The translations under genes and the position numbers were made by a program. The notes below the pieces were generated by a model. It saw nothing but the letters and a program-made list of their open reading frames with translations. It did no database searches and was not told where the DNA came from. Below, one piece after another: positions 45,376 to 56,060 of a stretch of 64,000 nt of DNA (the stretch's first letter is position 1; every line of letters starts with the position of its first letter). Source of the DNA: Linyphia triangularis. Its lineage: Eukaryota; Arthropoda; Arachnida; Araneae; Linyphiidae. The stretch is taken from the NCBI GenBank assembly GCA_963978545.1, contig OZ021727.1:95865762-95929761 (forward strand), in the 5' to 3' direction.

Positions 45376-47353
45376 TTTATCAAAATTAAAATTCTCCGAA
45401 TAATACCCAAAGTAGTTTTATATTAAAGCACACTTATTTATCGTTTGTTTGAGACTATTCTGGTATTTACTCAGTAGTAGTGAACTCAGTAGGAAGTGAA
45501 CGAAAAGTGGACAACAAAATTTATTTAAAATAACGTAGGTAAATGATTAGATAGCAACTTCCACATGGAAAGTGATCCCAGAAGAAGAAAAAAAAACAGC
45601 AATTCTTGCAGAAATAAAATAACTATAAATTCTCTTGACGGTGGTTACAAAACAGGATCATTTACATAAATACATTACAAACGGTTCACTGTCTAACAAG
45701 GATTGTGGATTGTAGATCTAGGGCCACTCAAAAGACATGTGGGCTGTCTTTCAAGCCACAAGACCTATTCAAACTCATTGAGACTTAGAGTAAGGCTAAG
45801 ACAATACGAGCGATTTTTCGCAGAAATGCAGTTACAAAATATAGACAAGCTGCTGTAACATACATGTGGCCAGACGTAGCTTGTTTTCAGACCGGTAGGG
45901 ATATCGTCCGTCCCATTCTCAAGGTCGCCCGCTGGAGGATGCAATCAGTCCTATTTTTCAAGGTCAGTGAAAACATTTCGCTACGGCAAACTGTTCCTAT
46001 ATTTGTGCGTTATCGTCTTAAATTTTTGATTTTTAAATTACTATATAATAGAATACTACTTGAATTGTAAACTTACGATTCTTGAAATTGATAAATATCC
46101 ATATCTTTAAGATACAAGGTTTAGTGATTTCAAAAACCGTGAACTGAAAAGAGATGCTTGGATTGTAAAGGGAATCATGTTGTCCTGAAGACAAGCGACT
46201 GAGCTCGCATTAAAGAACACGCATGTGTAGTCGACTTGTGGATTTTCAAGTTGCATAAAAAGAAGCTGCGTTTACGCAGCATGAAAAAACGCACGTGGTG
46301 GCCTTATACTAACAGATTCCAGTATTTACTCAGAATTCGAGCACCAGCAAATCCAAGACGCCGCTGGCAGAGTGACTTTCTGCTCAGGACATCAAATAGA
46401 GACATATTTTCAGCTCAATGAGTGCAAGCAAGATTTGAACTGCGGTTTTTCTAAAATGACTGGGCTTAAATGGAAATGCTCAGTACATTTAATTTTCAAT
46501 GGGAAAGAAAGCCTATTGAAATTCAACGAGTCATGCGACTCTAAAAAATAGATATTCTACGGCGGAAGATACTTATTACATTGAGCAACATACCATTGTA
46601 AGGAGTGATGGAGAAAGGAATAAATACTCTATTCGACAGCTTCATTTTCAGTAAAATTTGATGTAAAAGAAATGTTAATTTTTTTTCACTTTCATGAAAA
46701 CTTGTTTTCAACAGTTGCCTGAATAGTTTGGTTATTTATGAACATTATTCATTTTGTAACTTCTTAAAATATTATTAGTTGATCATTAAATTAAACTCAA
46801 ATAACGTTTACGAAGAAAATATATTCCGTTCAAAGGATTTATTACATTATTTTGTGGTGTAAACAAAATCTACTAAATGGACAGGATATAGCGTAACTAA
46901 TTGTTTAAGAACATATTGATATTATCAACATTTTGAAAGCATTGGTGCTTTTATTTTAATTTTGTACATTATTTTAATGCAGTGAGGAGTTTTTACAAAG
47001 GCCTTGCCCATCTTTAGTCAGTGTCGTCTTCCAAATGTATGAGATCAACAGACACGTTCAATATGATAAATGAATTGTCATATCACAATGAATTCCTATC
47101 CAAAATTCAACTGAAAGTTATGATTTTATCCCCGAAAACTGATTTAAAAAAAAAAAAAAATTCAATTTGTGAAGCATAAACAATATATGCTGCAGACATA
47201 TGTCGTACATCAATTTAGGGCCTCAATGGCAATAGTAGAATCACAACTGGAAGTATTTCAAAGTTAGATCAGATTTTATAATAACTTAAGGATAATAAAC
47301 AAGTTAAGTGATGTTTTCTATTAGAGAACGACAATTGATTTATTTTTAAAATA
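45376..47353. other. Unassigned; GC-richer patch at 45.7-46.45 kb
   Basis: 45680-46450 is clearly richer in GC than its flanks and has frames such as MWIFKLHKKKLRLRSMKKR (46236-46421) and one around MWPDVACFQTG (45864-46070). None matches a family I know. It might be a decayed coding remnant. Confidence 0.4.
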
Positions 47354-50051
47354 GCACACAGCAAATTGAAATGTCTTAAATAAGACACAAAAGTGTCTTA
47401 AACAAGTGGTACTGTTTTAAGACGTAAAACTGTGTCTTAATCTTTAAGAGACTTGAAGTGTCTTAAAAAATGGATATTTTCAAATATTTGGAGAGTCTGA
47501 ATTGGGGATATTTTCAGACAGCTGATGTGACTGAATGGGTTGTTTATGGTACCTTTCAGATGTTGGAAAGCTAAAAACACATATATTTAAATTAAAATGC
47601 AATAGAAATGTGCTTGTGTTAAATTACAAATTTTTATTAAAAAAAAAGTAAAAATTACTGTTTTATTAACATGTTGCTCATAACTTTTTGTTGACTATGT
47701 TTCACGTTCCTGGTAAATTTAAGCATGAGATTGCAAACCAGCAACACAACTGTTAATAATATGCTCACAACTATTAATATATCCAAGTAAGGGAACTGGG
47801 ACTTATTGTAAAATATATGTATTGGGATAGTAAACGTTGTATTGTGCCTGAATCTCAAATAGAAAAGTTTTGGCTTCTAAGATTGTATCACAGTTTTAAG
47901 TTTCTTTTTTCATGTCATCTTCAACGACAAATAACAAGCGTAATGTAAGCATGCACCTGGTTTATAATACTATGCGTTGCACTGGCAAGTCTAAAAATCT
48001 GTGGATACATTATGTGGCAACATAAAGTTATGTTATAAATGGATCAAGTAGTTATAATCTAATTATTCCCCATTTGGGAATTTTACCTGGTTATGACATT
48101 CCTATAATTATACTACATAATAACATTGGTTATAACACTATGACGCTTCAATTATTGTCGAATAGCCGAATATCTGAATCAGATATAGGGCATTTAAAAA
48201 AAATCAAAAGGAGATGCTTCAAAATAGGGAGGTGAAACATATTAAATTTGAAAAGAATGTAATTTGCACAAACATTTTTTTGCGTTTCTGAAAACGTCGG
48301 TTCCCCAAATTTTAGTATGCTCTTAAAAAAATATACCAAGACATACATTGAAATTTGTTATTACTGTTAAATAACATATTAAGTGCATATTAAAACTAAA
48401 AAAATATTAAAATTCCTATAATTTGAGGATAGGACCTTTTTACAACAATTTTCAATGTCACTGCGACACTTCGTTAATCGTTGAGAAGCCGAAGCAGAGA
48501 AGGCATTTAAAAAATTTCAAAAAATTTATGAAAAGCCGGGGAGGGAGTGGTGGGGGTGGGGGGATAAAAAGGCATTAGAAGTATCTTTAAAGATATTTGC
48601 TTCAAAATACATAGGTAGAGCTCAGTAAATTTGAAAATCATGCAAGTTATTAGAATTTCTATAGTTTTTTCGCATTTTCTCAAAACGTCGATTTTTAAAA
48701 TTTTGTTATGCTTCGTTTAAAAAACTATGCAAGATATAGAATTGAAATTTTCATGGCAATACATTACAGTAACATAAAACATATACAGATACATTTAACA
48801 TATACAGTACATATTAAACAAAAATATTAAAAAAAAATTTGTTTATCATTTTGTGAAATCTGATATTTAATGCAGTATACAGACATTTCTAAGAAATATA
48901 AGGCAAAAAAACTTTATTTTATATTAAATTTTTTTTACGAGCTACCTCAATTCAACTCACTACGGAAAATTCTATTTAACCGAGTTTTAAATAAGTGATT
49001 AGTAATAAATTATCAGCTTATTTTTATGAGTTTTTTTGCTAAATATAATTTTAAATTGTTTGAACAATATATGTACAAAAAAATTTCTTTATTTTGACCA
49101 ATATTTAATGAATTATTAAGACCGTTGATTTTCCTGATTTTATTGCTGTCATCGAGTACTAAGAATAAATTTTATTCAGATTATATCAAATTATGCTAAA
49201 TATATTTTTAAAATCATTAGTACTTGTAATATGCAACAAAACCAATAAAAATGTAATTGAATGTAAAAACAGAAAACTTAGAATTCTGTGAATGTCATTT
49301 AGAAATACTAGATCAATTAAAATGTACAATAATAAAAACTCTGAAAGTAAGTGTATCATTGAATAACACTTAACTGCAACATGGTACCCCATTTTTCACT
49401 AATTCACTGACTGTCAAATATAACGCGAATCTAAATAGTTCAAAAAGGGGTTCGTTGGTTTCTTCTAAGACAGCATACTTCCAAGTCAAGGATGCTCCAT
49501 GTTGTTTTCAAAAACGAAGACGAACGCTTCCAAACAATTCTTAAGCATAGTTAAACAAAAGCAACAGATTAAAGGATATTGTCATTAAAATGACCGTTTT
49601 AAAATAGCAAACACAGGAAAGTAAACTATTTTAAATTAATTTACAATACCATTTGGTAATCGTATGCTACGATGCGAGACGCAAAAAATACATACATTAG
49701 TACGTGGAAAATATGCAAGAACTTTTTACACAGCGCGTGCGCCGTGAGCTCTCCCAAAAGCAAAACTCTTATCTCATTGGATGACCACATTTTGAAGTTT
49801 CGCAATATGGACGCATATTTATGACATTTAACCTGTCTTATTTCCTGTCTGAAAACCCAAATGTCTTATTTTGACCATTCCTTTAGCTGTTTAAGACACT
49901 TATCGTGACTGAATGGAAATTCAGTAAATTCAGCCGCGTGTGATGTCTAATATTTATTAGCGTGTTGTAAAATTAGTCCCCTAAAGTGTCTGAAACTAAC
50001 TTTCAGACACTTTTGTGTTTATATTTAAGACGCCAGCATTTACTTTGCACT
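47354..50051. mobile_element. 2.7-kb element with CACAGCAAA termini and TGTCTTA-rich ends
   Basis: The left end CACAGCAAATTGAAATGTC and the right end, inverted, CAGTGCAAAGTAAATGCTGG align, followed on both sides by TCTTAAATA and ACACAAAAGTGTCT. Both subterminal regions (to about 47530 and from about 49850) are full of AGTGTCTTA and TTCAGACA motifs and share GTGACTGAATGG. Inside, 48150-48420 and 48595-48840 are diverged tandem copies. No long ORF, so it is non-autonomous. The superfamily is unknown. Confidence 0.45.
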
Positions 50052-50338
50052 GAAAAAAAATCCACAGTCAAACAATCTCAAAGCTGAAATAATTAAAGCG
50101 GAAAGTAGCATGTTAATGAACTTCAAGCTAATCTAGTTTAGTCTTTAGTTTGTAGGGATCTAATTTACTTTTTAAAAATCCAGAAATAAGAATGACTTTA
50201 TTGGACGTTGGTATGCATATAAAAGCTTCCCGGACATCCTCTCACAACATCCCTAAAACAAGATCTAAACTACTGAGAGTTCTAGAAGATCTTTCGCCTT
50301 TACGTCTCAAGTGAGAGAAAATCTGGGAAATTCTCAAC

Positions 50339-50969
50339 CATAGACTTATTATTATCAATAGACCGCGCGTTCCCATTTCAATTATACAACGAGAATGAAA
50401 CCAAAATGAATCACATGAGTAGGGACTTTTTGGGAGCAGGGTTGCAGATTTGGCGGGTTTCTCCTCACTCAGGCGATAAAGGATAATAAGATTATTAGAT
50501 AAAGGATTAATTTTACGACGTAGTTGTCTTGTATGTTAAATTGTTGGTTGCTAGACCGCATGTTTAGAGTAAACTCGTGTAACCAAATTAAAAACCACGT
50601 GACTGATAGACGAAGGAGAACGAAGAAGATAACAAAAACCCCACTCATTCCAATGGAAAACGCCGAAATGCGTCTGACGGAAAGTACGTGAATACAAGAA
50701 AAATGGTGAAATATTGTTCTGCATTTGGTTGCAAAGAAAAATTCCAGAAAGGAGGCTCAAGAACATTTGAGACAAGTAAGTGCTATTTTTTAAATTTTCT
50801 ATTTAGTTAAGGTTTTACAGTACACTCATAAATATGTTTTTGTTTATCGCCTGAGTGAGGAGAAATCTGCAACCCTGCTCCCAAAAAGTCCCTACTCATG
50901 TGATTCATTTTGGTTTCATTCTCGTTGTATGATTGAAGTGGGAAGTCTATTGATAATAATAAGTCTATG
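50339..50969 (+). mobile_element. 631-bp P-element-like non-autonomous transposon
   Basis: The termini are inverted repeats of 128-143 bp (50339-50480 and 50843-50969), starting CATAGACTTATTATTATC and ending in its complement. The flanks TTCTCAAC and GTCTCAAC match in 7 of 8 bases. P elements have CA-start termini, 8-bp target duplications and a THAP DNA-binding domain, and the loop of this element encodes a THAP first exon with a splice donor. Transposase core domains are absent, so it is an internally deleted or exon-capturing derivative. The superfamily is inferred from these three agreements. Confidence 0.55.
50703..50775 (+). CDS. THAP zinc-finger first exon (partial)
   Basis: Reads MVKYCSAFGCKEKFQKGG and then SRTFET. 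The start MVKYC..xxxxC (C-x4-C at residues 5 and 10) is the N-terminus of the C2CH THAP DNA-binding domain, where the initiator methionine sits directly before the fold. A strong 5' splice donor, CAA|GTAAGT, ends the exon at 50775 in phase 1; read through, the frame stops shortly after. The later C-x2-H pair and the AVPTIF box expected on following exons are not found downstream. The exon lies in the loop of an inverted-repeat element with P-like features, so it probably belongs to a transposase, not a host gene. Confidence 0.6.
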
Positions 50970-51054
50970 GTCTCAACTGGCTGTATCCGACAATTGAAAC
51001 AGACAACGTGTGTCACATTTGTTACTGTAACTACTCACTTTAAAACTAATGATT

Positions 51055-51125
51055 TCAGACCACTAAACGAGGTTTGGTTCTGAGACCTTTAGCATGCTAG
51101 CCAAACATTCTGCCTCTGAGCCAAG
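51055..51125 (-). pseudogene. tRNA-Ala-like pseudogene
   Basis: On the minus strand: TGGCTCAGAGGCAGA (A box and D arm), then TTTGGC-TAGCAT-GCTAAA as an anticodon arm with AGC, a variable segment AGGTCTC, and AGAACCAAACC in place of the T arm. The anticodon loop is one base short and the B box is degenerate, so it should not be functional. Confidence 0.5.
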
Positions 51126-51959
51126 AGCCCGGTTAAAAAATACTACTTAACACTTTGTAAAGATAATTTTTTAGCGAATAATTTCATTAGAATTGCCAAC
51201 AAAGATTCAAGAATACTTTTTATTGTATATTTTACCTTTTAATTTTATAAAATTTACGTAGTAGCTGTCAATAAATAAAAATGTGTTTTTAATGTTATTC
51301 GGTACTTAAGTACCAACTCAACTTTCTTGACGAAGATTGGCGACTGTTTTAATAAGAGAAAAAAGCCATTTTGCGATGACGTTATAATATCCATTGAAAC
51401 TGCGCGAATGTGTGTGCGCTGTAGGGATAACCTTCAATTTCCTACAATCTCGCATTAGTGTTTCTATATCTAGAGAAACTGGAAAGGTGAAAAAAAACTT
51501 GTCCAAATAGGATCGTCTGGGAAAACCCCCTCACTCTCCGCTTAACGGTTTCTCGTTCTAGTCTCCTGGGATGGAGAAAACGATCGTCATGACGGATGGA
51601 CTGATTCCTAAGCCAAATAACGTATCAGATTTCTTTGAAAGAAAGACAATACATAATTTTATGAAGCCTTATACAAAGTCATTTCTCTCGACGTAAAAGA
51701 AGAAAAATCTATTTAGGTTTTTAGAATACGACAAGGATTGTAAACGACTTATTTTTTGTGTTTACAAGCTGGTCTAAAAATCAATGAATTCGCTAATTTT
51801 TTCAGACGAATTCCTTTGTCTTAGACTCAGCATAAAACTAACTAGAGAAAACAAGAATGATAAGTGTCATATATCTCGCATTTAAAAAGTATTACTGCTT
51901 TCTTTCTATATTGAAATAAGCCCAATGTTATTACTTTCAATTATCCAATATGTAATATA
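51126..51959. other. Unassigned stretch
   Basis: A moderately GC-richer part at 51330-51620 has only short frames. No family recognised. Confidence 0.5.
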
Positions 51960-52500
51960 GCAAAATAAAAGTACTATATTCAGTAAAAAATTCGATTTTT
52001 CTTGTATTTCTACACGTTTTGGAACGTACTGAGATTAAAAAAAAAAATGTAGTATAGAAAAAATGAATGTCTATGTGACTGTGGTCAGTATAACTCCCGA
52101 AAGGATTGACCTAAGGTATTCAACTTTTGTATACGGGTTAAAAGTACTCATAAAACCACCTGTCAGAGTTTGTCAAGTAATATGGGCAAAAGGTATCTAC
52201 CATTGAAAAATTTATGCTTTTCAACAATTATCAAGAAACGGCTGTAATGATTTTGATCAAAAATGCCTTTTTAAGGTTCTCTAAGCCTCTGAAGTCCTCG
52301 TAGAAGTTCGACTTGCTGAAAAAATAAATACTTTTACCCAGAGTTCATTACCATTGAATATTACCCATCAACTACTGTTTCTTCTCTATTTTACTTAAAT
52401 GAAAGAATATTGTAATAGTAGTGGGAAAACATAAAAGCCATTTTTTTTTTTTTTTTTTTTTTTACAATATTATCACCAAAAAGATCACCAGACTGTTTTT
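51960..52500 (-). repeat. Inverted copy of the repeat family, left flank
   Basis: GTGGTCAGTATAACTCCCGA, AAGGATTGACC and TACACGTTTTGGAACGT are the reverse orientation of the blocks repeated at 53.8-55.2 kb. The copy is more diverged than the array. Confidence 0.55.
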
Positions 52501-52520
52501 TTAAATTGATGAAAATATGA

Positions 52521-55206
52521 AAAAACTAGGGGTGTGGAACATCACACAACTTTCAATCACACTATAGTGCAGATCTGGATTTGTGTCATTTACCGTTCTC
52601 TCGTATTCTTCTAGATGCTCAAAATTACGAGACGTATTTGGCTGTGTTAAGCACTTTATAAGTGGCAGAAATAGACAGTCGGTAGTTCCAAAACAAAATA
52701 AAACAAATTATTGCCTATTTAAAACTTATTGATTTAATATTTACAATGATGCAATATGTGTAAATTTCTTTTGGATTAGAATTCCGGGAATTCTCTTTCT
52801 TATACAATTAAAACAAGCCAGATTTGTTTGGATTCGGCTAATAACTACAACATATTTATTATCAACGTTTTCCGGGTACATGGCTATAAAAACTGAGCAC
52901 GGAATTTCCTTTAAGAATATTAAGGTTTCCATGCTCACATTCACACCGATTGAATAAATACTTCATCATTGCGGATAAACAATTTGACTGTGTTAATTTC
53001 TAAGTATCGCTAAAAGGATTATGCAAATCATATGTTTGCTAATATTGCTTCTTTAAGATAATTCAATGCGCTACTTTAATTATTTTGGCGCTTCATAGAA
53101 AGCCCGTCCATAATTTTAAATTTCTGAAATAACTTATCTTTTTTAAATATATGTACCAGAGTGTTTATTTTTATTGTTTTCCAAAAAAGTTCTGCTACGT
53201 TGCCAAACTGTCCATGCTTACCGCGTCTCGACATAAGCAGTAAGCATCCAAAGTATCGTAGCTCATCATAAATAATCCAACGTTTTCAGTTTCATGGCAC
53301 AAAATATAACTTTTCGAGGATTTTATTGATTATGTAGCTAAAATAGCTTTTTCATATTTTAAATGCCTCACTTTGAAGCGAGCGGAGCGAATCAGGGGGA
53401 TTGCACAGCAATCCAGGGGGTTGGCGAGCAGGAGGCGGAGCCCCATAGTATAAAAAAACAACTAATTAAACAATTAAAAAATAATGATTTTTGCGATATA
53501 CTTTTCGATAATCCTTATGTTATCCTTTATTATAAGCGAAACTGAGAGGAGGAGAAAAAACGATTGTTGATGAGTTTTGCTCAAGGGAAGAAAACTCTGT
53601 GTTGAAGGCATTCGTTTTTCAACTTTTTAAGCCCTTAAAGCATTTTTACGGGAATTTCGGAGGTGGGAATGTTTAGAACACCATGAGAGGCATTACTACA
53701 GCGATTTTTAATAAAATCGTTTGAGCCGTTTTTTTGCAATTACTGAAAAACATGATTTTTTCAAAGGCAACTTACCTTACGCGCATGCTCGATTTTGACG
53801 AATACCTTAATGGCAGGTCCCATGGCTACCACCAAACCACACACCCAATTTGAACGTAGTAGGTCAATTTGTTCGGGAGCTATGCTGACCACATACACAC
53901 AGACAGACAGACATTTTTTCTATATCACTTTTTTGAAATTAGGATGTTCCAAAACGCGGAGAAATGCAAGGGAAAAAAAAAAAAAGGGAAAAAAAAATCT
54001 AGTTTTGCGATAAAAAAAATTTTGCGATAATTTTCATATGAGTCTTACAAAAAGAAAAAAAAAAAAACTTAGCCAAAATGAGGATTTTGGCGATATTTTT
54101 TTCGGTAACTATTATACAATGCCTTCTTATAGAAATTGCAGAGAGAAGAAAAAAAAAACGATCGTCGATGAGCTATGCTCAAGGAAAGAGAACTCTGTGT
54201 TGAAGGCATTCGTTTTTAAATTTTTTACGCCATTAAAGCCTTTTTACAGGAATTTCGGAGGTGGTTGTGTTTAGAACACCTTAAGAGACATTACCACAGC
54301 GATTATAAACAAAATCGTTTGAGCCGTTTTTTTAGGAATCATTGAAAAATATGATTTTTTCAATGGCAGCTACATTATGCGCATGCGCGATTTTGACGAA
54401 AACCTTAATGGTAGGTCCTTGTGACATCACCAATCCTCGCACCAAATTTGAACATTGCAGATCAATTTGTTCGGGAGTTATGCTGACCACGTACACACAG
54501 ACAGACATTTTTTCTAGATCACTTTTTTGACATCAGGATGTTCCAATACGTGGAGAAATGTAAAGACAAATATCGATTTTTTTTTTTTTTTTTTTCTTAC
54601 CAAACACTGTAACTTTATTACTTTATGTATTATATATTGGTAATTGAAAGTAAAAATTGCACAGTTTAGCGATATTTTTAAACTAATTCTTGTATGGGTT
54701 TTTTAAAAAATAAAAATTCGCCAAATAGATAATTTTAGAGATATACTATTCAATAATTCGTATATTATCCTTTCTTATAAGTGAAACTGAGGAGAGGAGG
54801 AAAAAAAATTATCGTTGATGGGGTATGCTCAAGGAAATAGAACTCTATGTTAAAGGATTCGTTTTTCAACTTTTTACGCTACTAAAGCATTTTTACGGGA
54901 ATTACGGAGGGAGGGATTACCTTAAGTGATATTATCATAGCGATTTTGGAGAAAAGTTTCTTAGCAATTACTAAAAAGCATGATTTTTTCAATTGCAGCT
55001 ACCTTATACGCATGTGCGATTTTGACGAAAACCTTAATGGTAGGTCCCTGTGACATCATCAACCCGCACAACAAATTTGAACATCGTTAGTCAGTTTGTT
55101 CGGGAGTTATGCTAACCACAGACACACAAACAGACATTTTTTCTAGATCACTTTTTTGAAGTCAGCATGCTCCAAAACGTGGAGGAATGCCAAAAAAAAC
55201 GAATAC

Positions 55207-55237
<31 letters not shown>

Positions 55238-55393
55238 TTACCGAATACTATATTTTTATTACCCTATGTATACATATGGGTAATTGAAAGTAAAAAGTGG
55301 GTAAATTACAACAATCCATTTCAAATTTAATTGCAGGGACCAGTATTAAAGAGTAGTTGTTAAAGTTTGCAATGTTCCACACCCTTAGTTTTT
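52521..55393 (+). mobile_element. 2.9-kb inverted-repeat element containing three tandem units
   Basis: AAAAACTAGGGGTGTGGAAC at 52521 and its inverted form GTTCCACACCCTTAGTTTTT ending at 55393 are the termini. Inside, three units of about 600-650 bp (about 53490-54010, 54080-54590, 54735-55280) share GCTCAAGGAAAGAGAACTCTG, TTTTTACGGGAATTTCGGAG, CGCATGCGCGATTTTGACGA, GAAAACCTTAATGGTAGGTC, TTCGGGAGTTATGCTGACCA and an ACACAGACAGACATTTTTTC tail. A GC-rich segment at 53380-53450 (GAGCGGAGCGAATCAGGGGG) precedes the first. No transposase; the short frames are not credible genes. Confidence 0.65.
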
Positions 55394-55690
55394 GCTTTCG
55401 ATTACCCTATTTGGAACAATAATGTATTCGGTAAAAAAATAACGATTTTGTTTGAATTTCTGCACGTTTTGGAACGCCCTCCCCTCTCCCCGAAAAAAAG
55501 AAAAATTTCTGTCTGTATGTCTGTGATCAGCATAATTCCTGACCGAATTGAACTATAATATTCAACTTTTATAAATGGGTTAGTGATGGACATGGGACTT
55601 GTCACTAAGGTTTTCGTCAAACGTAGACGTTCTAGAAAGGCATAAAATGTTTTCACTTGACTTCAAATTTGGAGCATTTTTGAAATTGAA
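55394..55690 (-). repeat. Inverted copy of the repeat family, right flank
   Basis: GCACGTTTTGGAACGCCCTC, GTGATCAGCATAATTCCTGA and CACTAAGGTTTTCGTCAAAC are the reverse of the unit at about 54990-55190. Together with the left flank this makes the array part of a larger imperfect palindrome. Confidence 0.6.
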
Positions 55691-56021
55691 ATGTTTTGTT
55701 GGTGATTAACATTTATTCTTGCATATGTCTTGTACTTGTTAACATAGACAATAGCAGGATTAAATTAAAATTTAGACCTGTGGGGTTCTTTTATATTATA
55801 AGTCACTATGAAACTAAAAAATGTGCGATCTATTACCGAACAAATGTTTGAAATTTTTTTATTAAATTACAAATTTTTGAATTAGTAAATCAGCTTCCAT
55901 AATAGGTAATTAGTCTAAAATCGAAACTTATTTCTCAGTTTTTGCAATAGAAAAATATTTTATTTATATTTAAAATTTTTATGTGTGTTTATTAAACTTA
56001 TCATTATTAGTTTAACTTTTC

Positions 56022-56060
<39 letters not shown>

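Noticed and set aside
53363..54530. Short ORFs within the repeat array (60-78 codons)
   Set aside because: They lie in different frames in the tandem units, so the protein is not conserved among copies.
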